From the NCBI GenBank assembly GCA_002118135.1, contig BDIU01000388.1, forward strand, positions 62,001-126,000: a stretch of 64,000 nucleotides of DNA, in the 5' to 3' direction. The position numbers and the translations under genes are program-made. Positions 54,424-64,000 of this stretch are shown piece by piece. Source of the DNA: Trebouxia sp. TZW2008. Lineage: Eukaryota; Chlorophyta; Trebouxiophyceae; Trebouxiales; Trebouxiaceae. Every line of letters begins with the position of its first letter. Positions within the stretch are counted from its first letter, which is position 1. Below the pieces are notes generated by a model. That model was not told the DNA's origin, searched no databases, and worked only from the letters and a program-made list of their open reading frames with translations.

Positions 54424-56772
54424 CGCAAAATGCCTGCAACGTCCGGTCCAGCCGCTGACGGCCCAGAACACTTGCGCTGGTACTTGCTGTTCAACGCACT
54501 TGCACATGCATAACGACCACCCCCACCTCTCCCCCCCCCACAAACCCCTCATCGCTCCATTGCCACCCCTCTTTCTGCAGCAACTTGTCAACACCAGTAA
54601 GATGCAAAGCGTGCACATGCTGTTGCCAATGCTGATGTTTCAGTTGCTTGCTTGTCGGTGCCGCAATGCCAAAAGGTCACTTGCATGAGTTCAGCTGTTG
54701 GCATGCCAGCGCTGAAGCCAGGTCAAAGCCATTGCTGTGCTGCGACTGTTGCTGAGAATCATTGATGCTACATGTGTGTACTTGCAATTGCTGGGCATTT
54801 GTAAAGGTCATGTCGAAGGCTTGCTTTGACGAGCAAGTCTTGAAACATGAGCAAACACTCGAGTGGACCAGATTCAGGTGAATGTGCCCTGACAAACTTG
54901 GTCAAGGACGAAATATCATCCAGCCAATCATGGCAACAAAAGAGCCGAGCTGCTGTGATGTCATGCTGGGCAGTAGACACCAGTTGTCATTGGCCACAAG
55001 CACAGGGCATGTACCATATGGATCTGTCCAGCAGTGTTGTACTGAATACACCTGTGGAAGCAGGATAGCTACCATGGTGCATGGGGTGCTGCAGCTGGAA
55101 AATTGCTGTTAGCCACGATGCAAGAAGCATCACTTCTGCTGCTGTTACAAAAGCAGTTCACAAGGTGGCTCAGCACACAGCGCACTGAGGCAATCTTTGA
55201 CTTGATCTTAGGCTTGACAACACCTGGATACAGGGTGGACTGTGATGCTTGCTCTGCACTTCAGTCAAGCAGCAAGTGCTGCACATAGTCCAGGCGGCGG
55301 ATATCTATACCTTCAGTGGAGAACAAAAGCTATTTTGGCCTTCACAAAACAGCCATCAGCTTTTCCAATCGGCAAGCAAAAGCACCATCCTCAAAGGCAC
55401 GGAACATTTTCGAAATCAAGCATGTTCACCGGCAATAACTAGTTGACTAGCTAGCTAAGTATCTTGCAATATTTACCTCTGCCACGTGTGACATGTACTT
55501 CAGCTTAGACAACACCTTGTACTGTACACCCTGTACTTCAGAAAACCCCTACAATATGGTACGATGCCTCCTATGAAACAAGCTGAAACTGATCCGGCAT
55601 GCCTTCTGTGCAAAAATGGACCTCAAACAAACCTCAGCAAGCCATTGGCATTGTACAACTGAATGCTGTGTCTCCATCAAACAGTGTAACCATGCCTTTC
55701 ATAGCTTTCATGGCTTATTGAAATCACCTTGAACTCATCTGAAAGCAGCGCTTTGTCTGTATACTGTGTGCCTATTGCTGTTGAGTGTTTGCTACAAGCT
55801 GAATCTACTCTGCCCATGACTTGCTACCGTCGAATTTGGATGACGTACGCCTGACCAGCCAATATCACCTCATAAGAATTGAGGACATAGGCATACCTGA
55901 TGCACAGGAAAAAAACTAACAGGCACATTGCCTGTAAAAGCAGAGAGACATGAGCACACCTGGTGCCCAGGAAATAAAATCACAAGCAAATTGCCTGTGC
56001 AAGCAGAAAGAAGTCCATGTGTCCTGCTTATGGTGTTTGCTGCATCAGCTGTGACTTTGATGCAACAAGCACAGGGACTGTAGGACACTCTGTCAGCCAT
56101 TGGCAAATCTGTCTGTCATTTTTGGTGTGCCATGATTCTTGTTTTCTGTGTACTCCGCATCTAAAGAGCTACTCCGCATCTAAAGAATGGTCCAGCAGTA
56201 CTTGTCATGTTGTTCATGGGGCCTGGGAAAAGGGACGAGAGAAAATGGCTGGGTCCCACAGTTGCACTCCAGGTGTTCATGGTGATGTTTCAAAACAGTC
56301 TGTGAATATAAGAGCTGGCTTACCCACAAATCAGCGGCGCCAGCAGCAGTGCATTGTCTAGTCCTGCAGAAACAAAACCGTCAATGCCTGAGTTTTTGCT
56401 GTGCAACAAGAGCGAATAATGTCTCATGCTTACATCATGCAGATTATGTGACGTGTTAGATGCCACGCAAATCAAGCGTTCATATCTTAAGAAATCACAT
56501 CATCACACATGCATCCATGCAAGGCTCTTGAAAACAAAACACAAAAGTCTGTACTGCCGACCAAGCATGTGATGCAGGCATCAAAGAAGCATATGCATGC
56601 ATGCATTCATGCAAGGCCTTATAAAACACAACTGATCGCTCCATGCTGTTTGGCATCAGAAAGGAAGCCTGTATCAGCAAGAGCATAGGATTGCTGCTTT
56701 AACGGCATCAACCAGTGTAAAGCTGAGCTATGGGAATTGACCCGTGATAATGTGCTGTTCTGATTAATGTTT
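54424..56772 (-). other. Fragmentary minus-strand coding signals, unassigned
   Basis: The EMC3 promoter occupies the first few hundred bases. Between about 54770 and 55535 several minus-strand stretches look exonic: GVQYKVLSKLKYMSHVAE before a gtaaat donor, MFRAFEDGAFACRLEKL, DIRRLDYVQHLLLD, VVKPKIKSKIASVRCVLSHL and HDWLDDISSLTKFVRAHSP. I could not join them in phase. They may be the 3' exons of the low-complexity gene starting at 60398, whose large exon has a donor at 56880. From 55540 to 56772 nothing is recognised. Confidence 0.35.
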
Positions 56773-59700
56773 CTAGGCTGTGACAGTGTGTTCACTAGGC
56801 GTCGCCCATGCAATAGGAGCAGCAATCAGAAGACACATGACCTGTGAGGTTTCAGCTGTGGCAAGGTTCCATATCCATACCTCAGCAGTGTCCATAGGCT
56901 CTGGTATTGCGTGAGCTGTGGTGTCATCATGCAATGTGGCCATGCTGGCTCCACTGGTCATGCTGTCCAGCCTCAACAGCAGCTCCTCAGGTGAAGTGAT
57001 GGGGTTGGAACCTTGTCTCATTGCTATCATTTGCTGCTCTGCAGTGCTAGTAGAGTTTGATGCCTGCTTGGGTGCAGTGATGGTGCTGCAGTGCTGCCCC
57101 ATAAGCAAGAGTTGCAGCTGCGAAATAGTTGCTGGGAGCTGCTCCAGTGGAGTGTTGGCGTTGAACTGCTGCTGTCGCTTTGGAAGGGTTGTCGGGAGCT
57201 GCTGAGGTGGAGTAAAGGCGCTGTATCGCTGCTGCATGAACATGATTTGCTGCTCCAAAGTTGCTGGAAGCTGCTTCAGTGAAGTCTTTTCGTGGTACTG
57301 CTGCTGCTTTGGAGGGGTTGCTACGAGTTGCTCAGGTGCAGAGGTGGTATTGTGTTGCTGCTGCATGAACATGATCTGCTGCTCTGAAGTTGCTTCGACA
57401 TGTGATAAAGAAGGAAACACCTCTGTGCCACTGTTCATATCAGCGTCAAGCTCTGCTAGTGCCTGCTCAAGTGCAGTCTGTGACTCTGGCTTGAGAGTAT
57501 TGTAGCTTAGCATCTCAGGGTGCACATGTTTGGCTGAGTCAAGGCCAGGGGGGATGCTGGCAGCAGCCCTGAGGTGAGGGCTGTTTGCAGCAGCCCTGAA
57601 GAAGGGGCTGTTTGCAGCGGGGCAGCCGGGGCTGTGAGCAGCAGGGCAGTCAGGCCTGTTTGCAGCAGCACTGAGAAAGGGGCCACTTGCAGCGGGGCGG
57701 CCGGGGCTGTTTGCAGCAGCCCTAGCCCTAGGGCGAGCGCTACTGCTGGTGGTAGGATGACTGTACTTTTTGGCATTGATGCAGTTCCATTCTGTGGTTG
57801 CTGCCCAACGTTTTGGTGCTTCTGGTGCGGATCTTGCTTGATGCAATGCTGAAGGTCTTGATGCAGTAGATGCTGGTTCTGCTTGGAACAGTGCTAAAGG
57901 TCTCGGTGCATTTGGGGCTGAATCTGCCTGATACAATGCTGACGGCCTGGGTGCACCTGGCGCTGACCCTGCCTGAAATAGTGCTGGACTTCTGCCGTGC
58001 AGGACTGATGTGCCTGGCAGTGGTTGTGGCTTTTGGGGTGCTATTCTGTCAGCTGCTAGTGTAGTGTCTGCTGCTACTGTAGTGTTAGCTGCTGGCATAG
58101 TGCCTGCTGCTACTGCCATGCCAAATGGTATAGTAGTGCCAGCTGCCACTGCACTGTCAGTTGCTAGCATAGTGTGAGCTGCTGCTGTTTTGTCAAATGG
58201 TAGAGGCATGCTGGCTGCTGTTCTGAGAGGCAGGGATGAGGCAGAGGGGTGCTTTTGGGCTGCTGCAGACAACAGCAAGAGCCCAGTTGGCATGTGGGCT
58301 GGGGTCTGAAAGGGCTGTTCTGGCAGTGATGTGGCAAATGCATCAGCGCTTGTGGAAAGCCACTGGTGAACTGCGCTGTGTAGACCTTCAGGGGTGTGAA
58401 ATGTCTCAACCTGCAGACATCACAAGTAAGGAACATCAGTGCTTGTGAAGGCCACCTGTGCACTGTGCTGTGCAGATCTCAAGGGATGTGCAAGTTGCCA
58501 GCCTACACTCATGACACCACAGGTGAGTGACATCAGCGCTTGTGGAGAGCCACTTGTGGACTGCACTGTGTAGATTTGCAGGGATGTGCGCATTGCCAGC
58601 CTGCAGACATCACAGGAAGTACAGAACATCAGAGCTTGCAGAAAGCAACCGCGGTTTGGATTGTGTAGATCTGCAGGGGCATGACAGTTGCTAGCCCGCA
58701 GACATCACAACAAGCAAGTGACACCAAAGCTTGTGACCGGGCACCTGTGAACTGCACTGGGTAGACTCTCAGGGTCAGGATGACTGCCGGCCTGCACACA
58801 TCACAACAAATAACTGACATGACTGGTTGTGGGAACTGCCAACCTGCTGGTGTCACAGCAGGTGAGTGACATCTGTGCCTTGAACAGGCAACAAACAGCA
58901 GCAGCTGTGGGTACTGCTGTATGTATGTACTGAACAGCCAAGAGTGACAGCATTCAGGGCATGCCTGGCACTGCACAGGCAAATGTAAACTTGATCACAG
59001 TCTCATGGGCTGTGTCTCAACGCACTGAGGTGGATACACTTCAACACAAATGTGAGCAAAAGCATCAGGATGAAAGTACCTGTTTGGGGCATGTTTGGTC
59101 TGACTGCCACCTGGAAGCTAGCTTTGACAGATCTTCATTACTTCGGCAATCTTCTAGTTTGCACACATACTGCAACAAGTAAGCATTGTGAGTGTTGCTG
59201 GTGATGCTTGACGTGCTGACACCAGTAGCACAGGTATGGAATGGTCCTGCCAAGAAGCAACACTAAGCCCTGCTGTAGCAGGACTAAGGTCCGCTTTTGG
59301 GTACTGTGTGAGTCTGAACTGTGATCCGAACATGTGCTGACAAAGCAAAGTCGAAGCGGCTGATCAGTGCTAAGCCGTGAAAGACGCAAGGAACCAGCAA
59401 AGAAGAAAGCAGATCAGCAAGTCGGAGCAAAGCCGCTGTGCTAGGGCTTCAGAGCTGACGTAAACATATGCTGCTGACAGCCTGGGACAACGAATCATGC
59501 TTACTTGAGATGTCGATGTTGATGAAAGCTAGAAGCCAGCAGTGGCCAGCCAAAAGTGACTTGGAGTCGTGGCAGCTGCATAAAAACGCAACTCAGAGAC
59601 AGTGTGCTTTCACCCGTTGGCGCGCACGCTGGCTGGTGTAAACAGTGCAGAATCAGAATTGCAGACATGTGCAATCTCACCACGCCCAGCGTCAATTGAA

Positions 59701-60398
59701 TCTGCAGACGCTGAACAGTCAGTTCTGCTGTGTGACAGTGCAACAGTGTTCTGTAAAGGCTTGAGCAGTCCATTGTTGCTAGCAGGTAGATAGTACAGTG
59801 CTGACAAAGCAATGCTGGCAACAGTAAAGACAGTACTTGGGCGATTTGCAGAACCAGCAAATCTCAGCAAGGCTGATACATCAAGGCAATACAAGCTTGT
59901 GCTTTGCTGCAAATTCAGACTCTGAGAACTGTCAATGCTTAACACTGCTGAGCTGATGCAGCGCAGGTCATGCCTCAGCACGCTCAGAGGAACTTTGTCT
60001 GGCATTGACACTTGATCAATTGCTTTACGCAGCTTTGGGTGAAGGCTATTCACACAGCCTGTTGATTATGAGGGGCACACCTGACGCTGTTGATGATGAG
60101 GCTCCTGGATCCAGTCAAACTGCATTGCGTCCCGATCTACCTGCAACGCCAAGCAAGAGTCAGGGCATATGCACAGATTTCTAGAGTCAACGAGCAGTGC
60201 AGTCACCACAATCACCAGAAAGCTGTCTGCAGACTGCAGGGGGTCAAAGCTGGCAAGCTTGGCCGGTCACGCATCGGTATGCGATGAATGCAGCAGCGCG
60301 CAGTGGTCAAAGACGAGGTGTCTGACGCCTACCTGCTGGCTCAGCGCTGGACCGTAGGTGCGCTGCTCAAGAGCTTCGTTGGAGTACTCGACGTCCAT
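56773..60398 (-). CDS. Low-complexity Gln/Ala/Pro-rich protein, incomplete model
   Basis: A first exon (60333-60398, MDVEYSNEALEQRTYGPALS) and second exon (60081-60140, DRDAMQFDWIQEPHHQQRQ) join in phase 0. A large exon runs from 58410 (VETFHTPEGLHSAVHQWLST) to a donor at 56881 (MDTAE before gtatgg), or on to a stop at 56773. It contains about four degenerate repeats of the type ALFQAGSAPGAPRPS, an Ala/Asn-rich block, and a C-terminal region of repeated EQQIMFMQQ and LEQLPAT segments. Exons between 60081 and 58410 are unresolved. Such composition fits a disordered regulatory protein, but no domain is recognised. That the 60.3 kb and 57 kb exons belong to one gene is an inference. Confidence 0.5.
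58430..58800. repeat. Acceptor-edge ladder before the large exon
   Basis: Four units of about 70-100 nt repeat the exon start at 58410: gcttgtg.a..gccac.tgtg, actgtgcagat, caggg.tgtg and a cctgcagacatcacaa acceptor. They lie in the upstream intron, with decreasing similarity. Confidence 0.85.
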
Positions 60399-61125
60399 GT
60401 TCTGCGCGTGATGGCGTCTTAGTCTTGACAGCCTGGGGGACCTGCGTGCAGACGCGCCGAGTTTTGTTGACGTCAACCATTTGACCCTGCAGGGTGAGTT
60501 TTCCGAAGCGAGAGCGTGTGCAGACGCCTTGCCCGCCGGTATGATCGTGTTTCTCACCTGCAACGGTCGATCTGGCAAACGCCACCACTTCTGCGGTCTT
60601 TCAGTGCCGAGCGGTCAACGCCTGCAGACCCCTCAGGCTGGCTCTGCAGGGCTTTCCCTGCAAGATCGGACACCGTTCAACGCTGCTTACAGCTCTTGAA
60701 CGCCTGCAGGGCGCCGTGCGGGCTGCGGCGCACACCAAGAGTGCAACCAGAGCTCCGGGTCACCTGACAGTTTGAAGCCTCTCTGCAGGGGTTTTGGCGC
60801 TTGCGCTGACTCAACCGCACTCAACAACGCTGCGACGCTGGTGGCACACAGCAGCAGAGCAGCGTCACTGCAATGATCGCAGTTGCCGGCTGGCCCAGCA
60901 GAATCAGCGCCTCAAGTTTGCACCAAGCGCGCCAGCTGCCTGTTCACTTGCTTCAGGAATGCCTTGAAGTCTTTTTCAAGGATAGTTTATTATCCTGTGA
61001 GTCAATCAGGTGTCATGAAATGATGCTGCCACGTCGTTTGGGGACAAATTCCAGTCCATTTTGCCCTCCATGACAAAAGATTTTGCTGTGGAATGCCCCT
61101 AAACTTCCAGAAAACCGCTTCAATT
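60399..61125. other. Divergent promoter region
   Basis: Lies between the minus start at 60398 and the plus start at 61126. It is somewhat GC-richer than the introns and holds several ctgcag sites. Short ORFs have no recognisable product. Confidence 0.45.
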
Positions 61126-61617
61126 ATGGCGCCATCCAGTGCCATGGTTGAGGTCAACAGCGCGGGCGGACATGCAAAATTGCGCCAAGCACTACAACTG
61201 GTGCAGGTCCTCTGGGCTTCGGCACGACCTTCGAACGAAGCCTTGGCATGTGCGTGAGGTACTGTTATTACAAGAGTATGTGCATAGTGTCTGCTGTTTG
61301 GCCACTGGAGGTCGACTCAAAGGTCCTTCTGATGCAGCTTCTTGAGCCAAATGCAGCACAAGTTTTGAACATGAACTAACGCCAAGCAAATGTCTCTGGC
61401 CAGGATTCATGGATCCAAAGCCCAGCGAGAGCATGATCATGTACCAGATTGCAAACAAGAGCTCAACCAGCGGCTGATTGATCACTCTTTACACCTCAGC
61501 TCAGAAGAGCAAAAGCACTTCTCGGCTGAAACGCAAACAAGTCAGGTGAGCTGCTATAGCTAGTGCAGTCATCGCTCAAGCACTTTGTCTGAACAGTCAG
61601 CGTCATATTGGTCCTGA
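61126..61617 (+). CDS. Small helical protein of unknown function, 3 exons
   Basis: Exons 61126-61253, 61404-61545 and 61597-61617 join in phase and give about 96 aa: MAPSSAMVEVNSAGGHAKLR, then ALQLVQVLWASARPSNEAL, HDHVPDCKQELNQRLIDHSL and a short end SASYWS. The residues suggest an alpha-helical, soluble protein. If the last intron is retained the protein ends five residues after TSQ. It converges on the PP2C gene. No family is recognised. Confidence 0.5.
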
Positions 61618-61831
61618 TCAAATAATGTACTCACATTAGCTGAGATGAGACCTGCAATGCTGGCTGCTTGAGACCAAGCTAGTCAACCAAAAATTTGTCA
61701 AGACACTACATGACCCTCCTCACAAATCGCCGATCAAATGATTTGCCAACCAGTACAACATGGCTCGCATAACGTGCATGGGCTGTGCGGTGTAAGCGCT
61801 CTGTGAACCCAGATGATCTTGCCTTCATGCC

Positions 61832-64000
61832 TCAAGGAGCTGTTGCGTATGCCACAACAACAGTGATGTCATCCACCTTGCCACCCTGCACACATCAGCA
61901 TTCAAGCTTTCTCTGTTCAAAGAAGCACTTATTATGATGCCTGATGGCGTAGACTTTGCTTTCCTGTTCTTTACAGTCACAAGCATTCCGGCTTGTAATG
62001 CTGGTCAGGCGCCACTGCTGGAAGTCAAGCACCAAGTCATTGGCAATCATGATCTACCAAACAGCCTTGCCCTTTGGTTTGCAAGATGATGACCAAAATT
62101 TAAGACTGCATGCCATCACAGTCATACCACATTGCATTGCTTGTTGTAGGCAAGGTGCTAGATGTGATTAGGCGGAGGACCTTGTGTGCAAGTTTAAGCA
62201 GCAGCCACCTGACCATGCGCAATCGCAATGCATCGAACAGCATTTGCTTGAGCTTGCAAGATGCTGAGCAAAACCTCTGACTGCATGCAATAGTACTCAT
62301 GACAGTTTGCACATTCTAGCAAAGATGCCTGCTGTGTTGCAGAGCTATGTGAGGCACAAATCCAAGCATCACAGGTGCTTCTGTTGACTCCAGCTCCAAT
62401 CATGACGCGTGACAGCGCAGACCTTTCTTGTCTGTTTTGCATGCATGTGATTTCGACATACCTGCAGGCGTGCAAGCTGCACTTTGCCATCTTTGAATTT
62501 TGCTCCAGATACCTTCTGCCACCAAGGCAGATCCATGCCCTGCTTCATGGCCTCTGCTGTGTATGGAGAAGAGTACTCGTCATCAAAAGCATTGCTGCTG
62601 GCAGCTTCTGCAATCTTGGATGCTGCCTACAAGCCAAGCAAGCTGTTTTCTTTCTGTATTCACACCCTCTGATTGGGATCATGGGCTTTTCATTACACTG
62701 ATGCGCTCTCATGCAGTGCATTTCCTCCTCACTGGAAGCAAGTGCTTGCAGTGAAGCTTGATAGAGTGGCGTTGCATATGTTCTAGTGTGCATCTTGCAA
62801 TAACATAATGCATGTCCAGCATGCGTGCATAGAATTGAGGTGGCTCAACGCATTGGCACTGTGCCGTTTCTGTGTCAGAGACAGCCGTATTGATATAGCC
62901 AACAAATGATGACAGCACTGCCCGCCTGCAATAGCCTCAGCTTACAACAAGCTGGATGTGTGTTGCCTTGCTGCCAATGAAGACTAAACGCAGCATCATG
63001 CATTGCAGCTGCATGGAATGGGACTCTGCAGACTTGCTGCAACAGCCCAAAAAACCTTGCACAGTGATCTGCTTCAACCACTGAAATGTCGCATCAAGCA
63101 GCCGGAGCTGACACTACTTCACAGCAAGGGCAGACAAACAACTCGGCAATGACAGTCTGGAGCGCTGATGGATTCAAACCACCGCTTGTATGCTTGCTGC
63201 AGAGGTCTCATGATCCTGTTGTATGTATACAGAAGGAGTAAAGTGCCCGCACATGAGAACGCAAGTTTGCTGTGGATTTTTGATCAGAAGGCGCCCTGAT
63301 CTTGAGGTGCAACTTGATGTACACGTCAACTAATTCATCTAAAGCCAAAAACGCATTATATGCCTGATTACTGCAAACTCAGACATGTTCCACAATAACA
63401 GCAGCAGCACCAGCACCAGCAGCCAAACCGATAGCAACAATGATACTAACGGTGATGACCAGGCTGCAGTGCCCACCTGCTTGACGTCATCTTCTGAAGT
63501 AGGCAACAAAGGTATGAGCTCCTCCAGGTGCAAGTTGTCCCACAACCCATCTGTCGCCGCCACCACTACATCTCCATACTCAAGCTGCAGCTCATAGGAC
63601 GAGGCGTCTTCAGGCTTGTCTGTATCCTCTGTGAAGTCTGGGCAGGCCGCAAATTGGTAGGGGCAGTCAAAGAAGTGTTGCAACGGGTTGCTTTGAGCTA
63701 TGACCTTGCCTTTACGGAACACAGCAAAGCCACTGTCACCCTGCACACCAGGACCTGATGCAGTGAGCACAAGTTGCTCAGCACCACACTTTGAAGACAG
63801 GGCTCTGGCTGCAGCTGATAGGATGAGGCATCTTCAGGCTTGTTAGTATCCTCTGTAAAGTCTGGACAGGCAGCAACTGAAAGGGGCAGTCAAAGAAGTG
63901 CTGCAGCGGTTCGCTTTGAAGTGTGACCTTGCCTTTGCTGAAGACAGCAAAGCCACTATCACCCTGCACAGCACAATAGTCTGTATTGATTGCTTAGCAT
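61832..64000 (-). CDS. PP2C-type phosphatase, PPTC7-like, 3' part (5' end outside window)
   Basis: Exons 63477-63740, 62462-62626 and 61832-61885 (all phase 0) give the last 160 residues. GDSGFAVFRKGKVIAQSNPL, QHFFDCPYQF, GDVVVAATDGLWDNL and GGKVDDITVVVAYATAP match the second half of PP2C proteins of the PPTC7/At4g16580 type: GDSGF, the ATDGLxDN metal-binding Asp and the final DDITV Asp are all present. SSPYTAEAMKQGMDLPWWQK is the family's variable insert. These Mn2+/Mg2+-dependent Ser/Thr phosphatases usually act in mitochondria or plastids; location cannot be judged without the N terminus. A duplicated exon copy lies upstream at 63765-63970. Confidence 0.88.
63741..63970. repeat. Frameshifted copy of the PP2C GDSGF exon
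   Basis: 63765-63968 repeats the exon start (GDSGFAVFSKGKV, LQHFFDCPFQL) with an acceptor at 63969, then slips frame after the Cys-Pro-Phe-Gln block relative to the functional exon. Confidence 0.88.

Noticed and set aside
60481..60699. Plus ORF near the divergent promoter (EFSEARACADALPAG...)
   Set aside because: Begins from a non-ATG codon and shows no family signal; more likely GC-rich 5' flanking sequence.
1..64000. tRNA or rRNA genes
   Set aside because: No cloverleaf with paired A and B boxes and no rRNA core sequence was seen; a tRNAscan-SE run would settle it.

Overview
The window is intron-rich nuclear DNA from a photosynthetic eukaryote, most likely a green alga (Chlorophyta). GC is near 50% by eye. 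Almost every gene is split into short exons with GT..AG introns, usually with a TGCAG-type acceptor. The products fit Viridiplantae: a plant-type Golgi GDT1/UPF0016 transporter, a SWEET sugar transporter, and an NCOR/POWERDRESS-like SANT protein. A credible selenoprotein with its own SECIS element argues for an alga rather than a land plant. Nothing prokaryotic (operons, Shine-Dalgarno sites, CRISPR) was seen.

Layout. 0.5-15.3 kb, minus: a 19-exon NCOR/SMRT-like corepressor. 16.4-17.5 kb, plus: a coiled-coil protein of unknown function. 17.5-21.6 kb: mostly silent. 21.7-24.4 kb, minus: a bZIP transcription factor. 25.5-35.3 kb, minus: a 12-exon COQ8/ADCK3 atypical kinase. 35.8-36.5 kb, minus: an intronless membrane protein whose start codon lies 2 bp from that of a small secreted protein on plus (36.5-36.8 kb). 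37.0-37.5 kb, plus: a DUF3253 protein with an in-frame TGA and a SECIS-like hairpin downstream. 38.1-42.3 kb, minus: a CHK/APH-type kinase. 42.9-45.1 kb, plus: GDT1. 45.7-49.2 kb, plus: SWEET. 49.9-50.9 kb, plus: RNA polymerase III subunit RPC8. 51.8-54.4 kb, minus: EMC3. 56.8-60.4 kb, minus: a low-complexity protein. 61.1-61.6 kb, plus: a small helical protein. 61.8 kb to the right edge, minus: a PPTC7-like PP2C phosphatase, cut by the window.

For most genes the exon chains were built by hand from splice sites and checked for phase. NCOR (4,896 nt), COQ8 (2,916), GDT1 (876), SWEET (777), RPC8 (663), EMC3 (789) and the DUF3253 gene (384) all sum to whole codons.

Two features stand out. First, the DUF3253 gene reads through a TGA placed where bacterial relatives have the Cys of a Cys-Pro-Ser-Glu motif, and its 3' region folds by eye into a form-2 SECIS. 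Second, introns throughout the window are filled with short tandem, decaying copies of the neighbouring exon edge together with its splice site ('exon-edge ladders'). They account for much of the intron length and for most spurious ORFs. Transposable sequence is minor: two 174-bp TA-flanked MITEs and two truncated LINE 3' ends.
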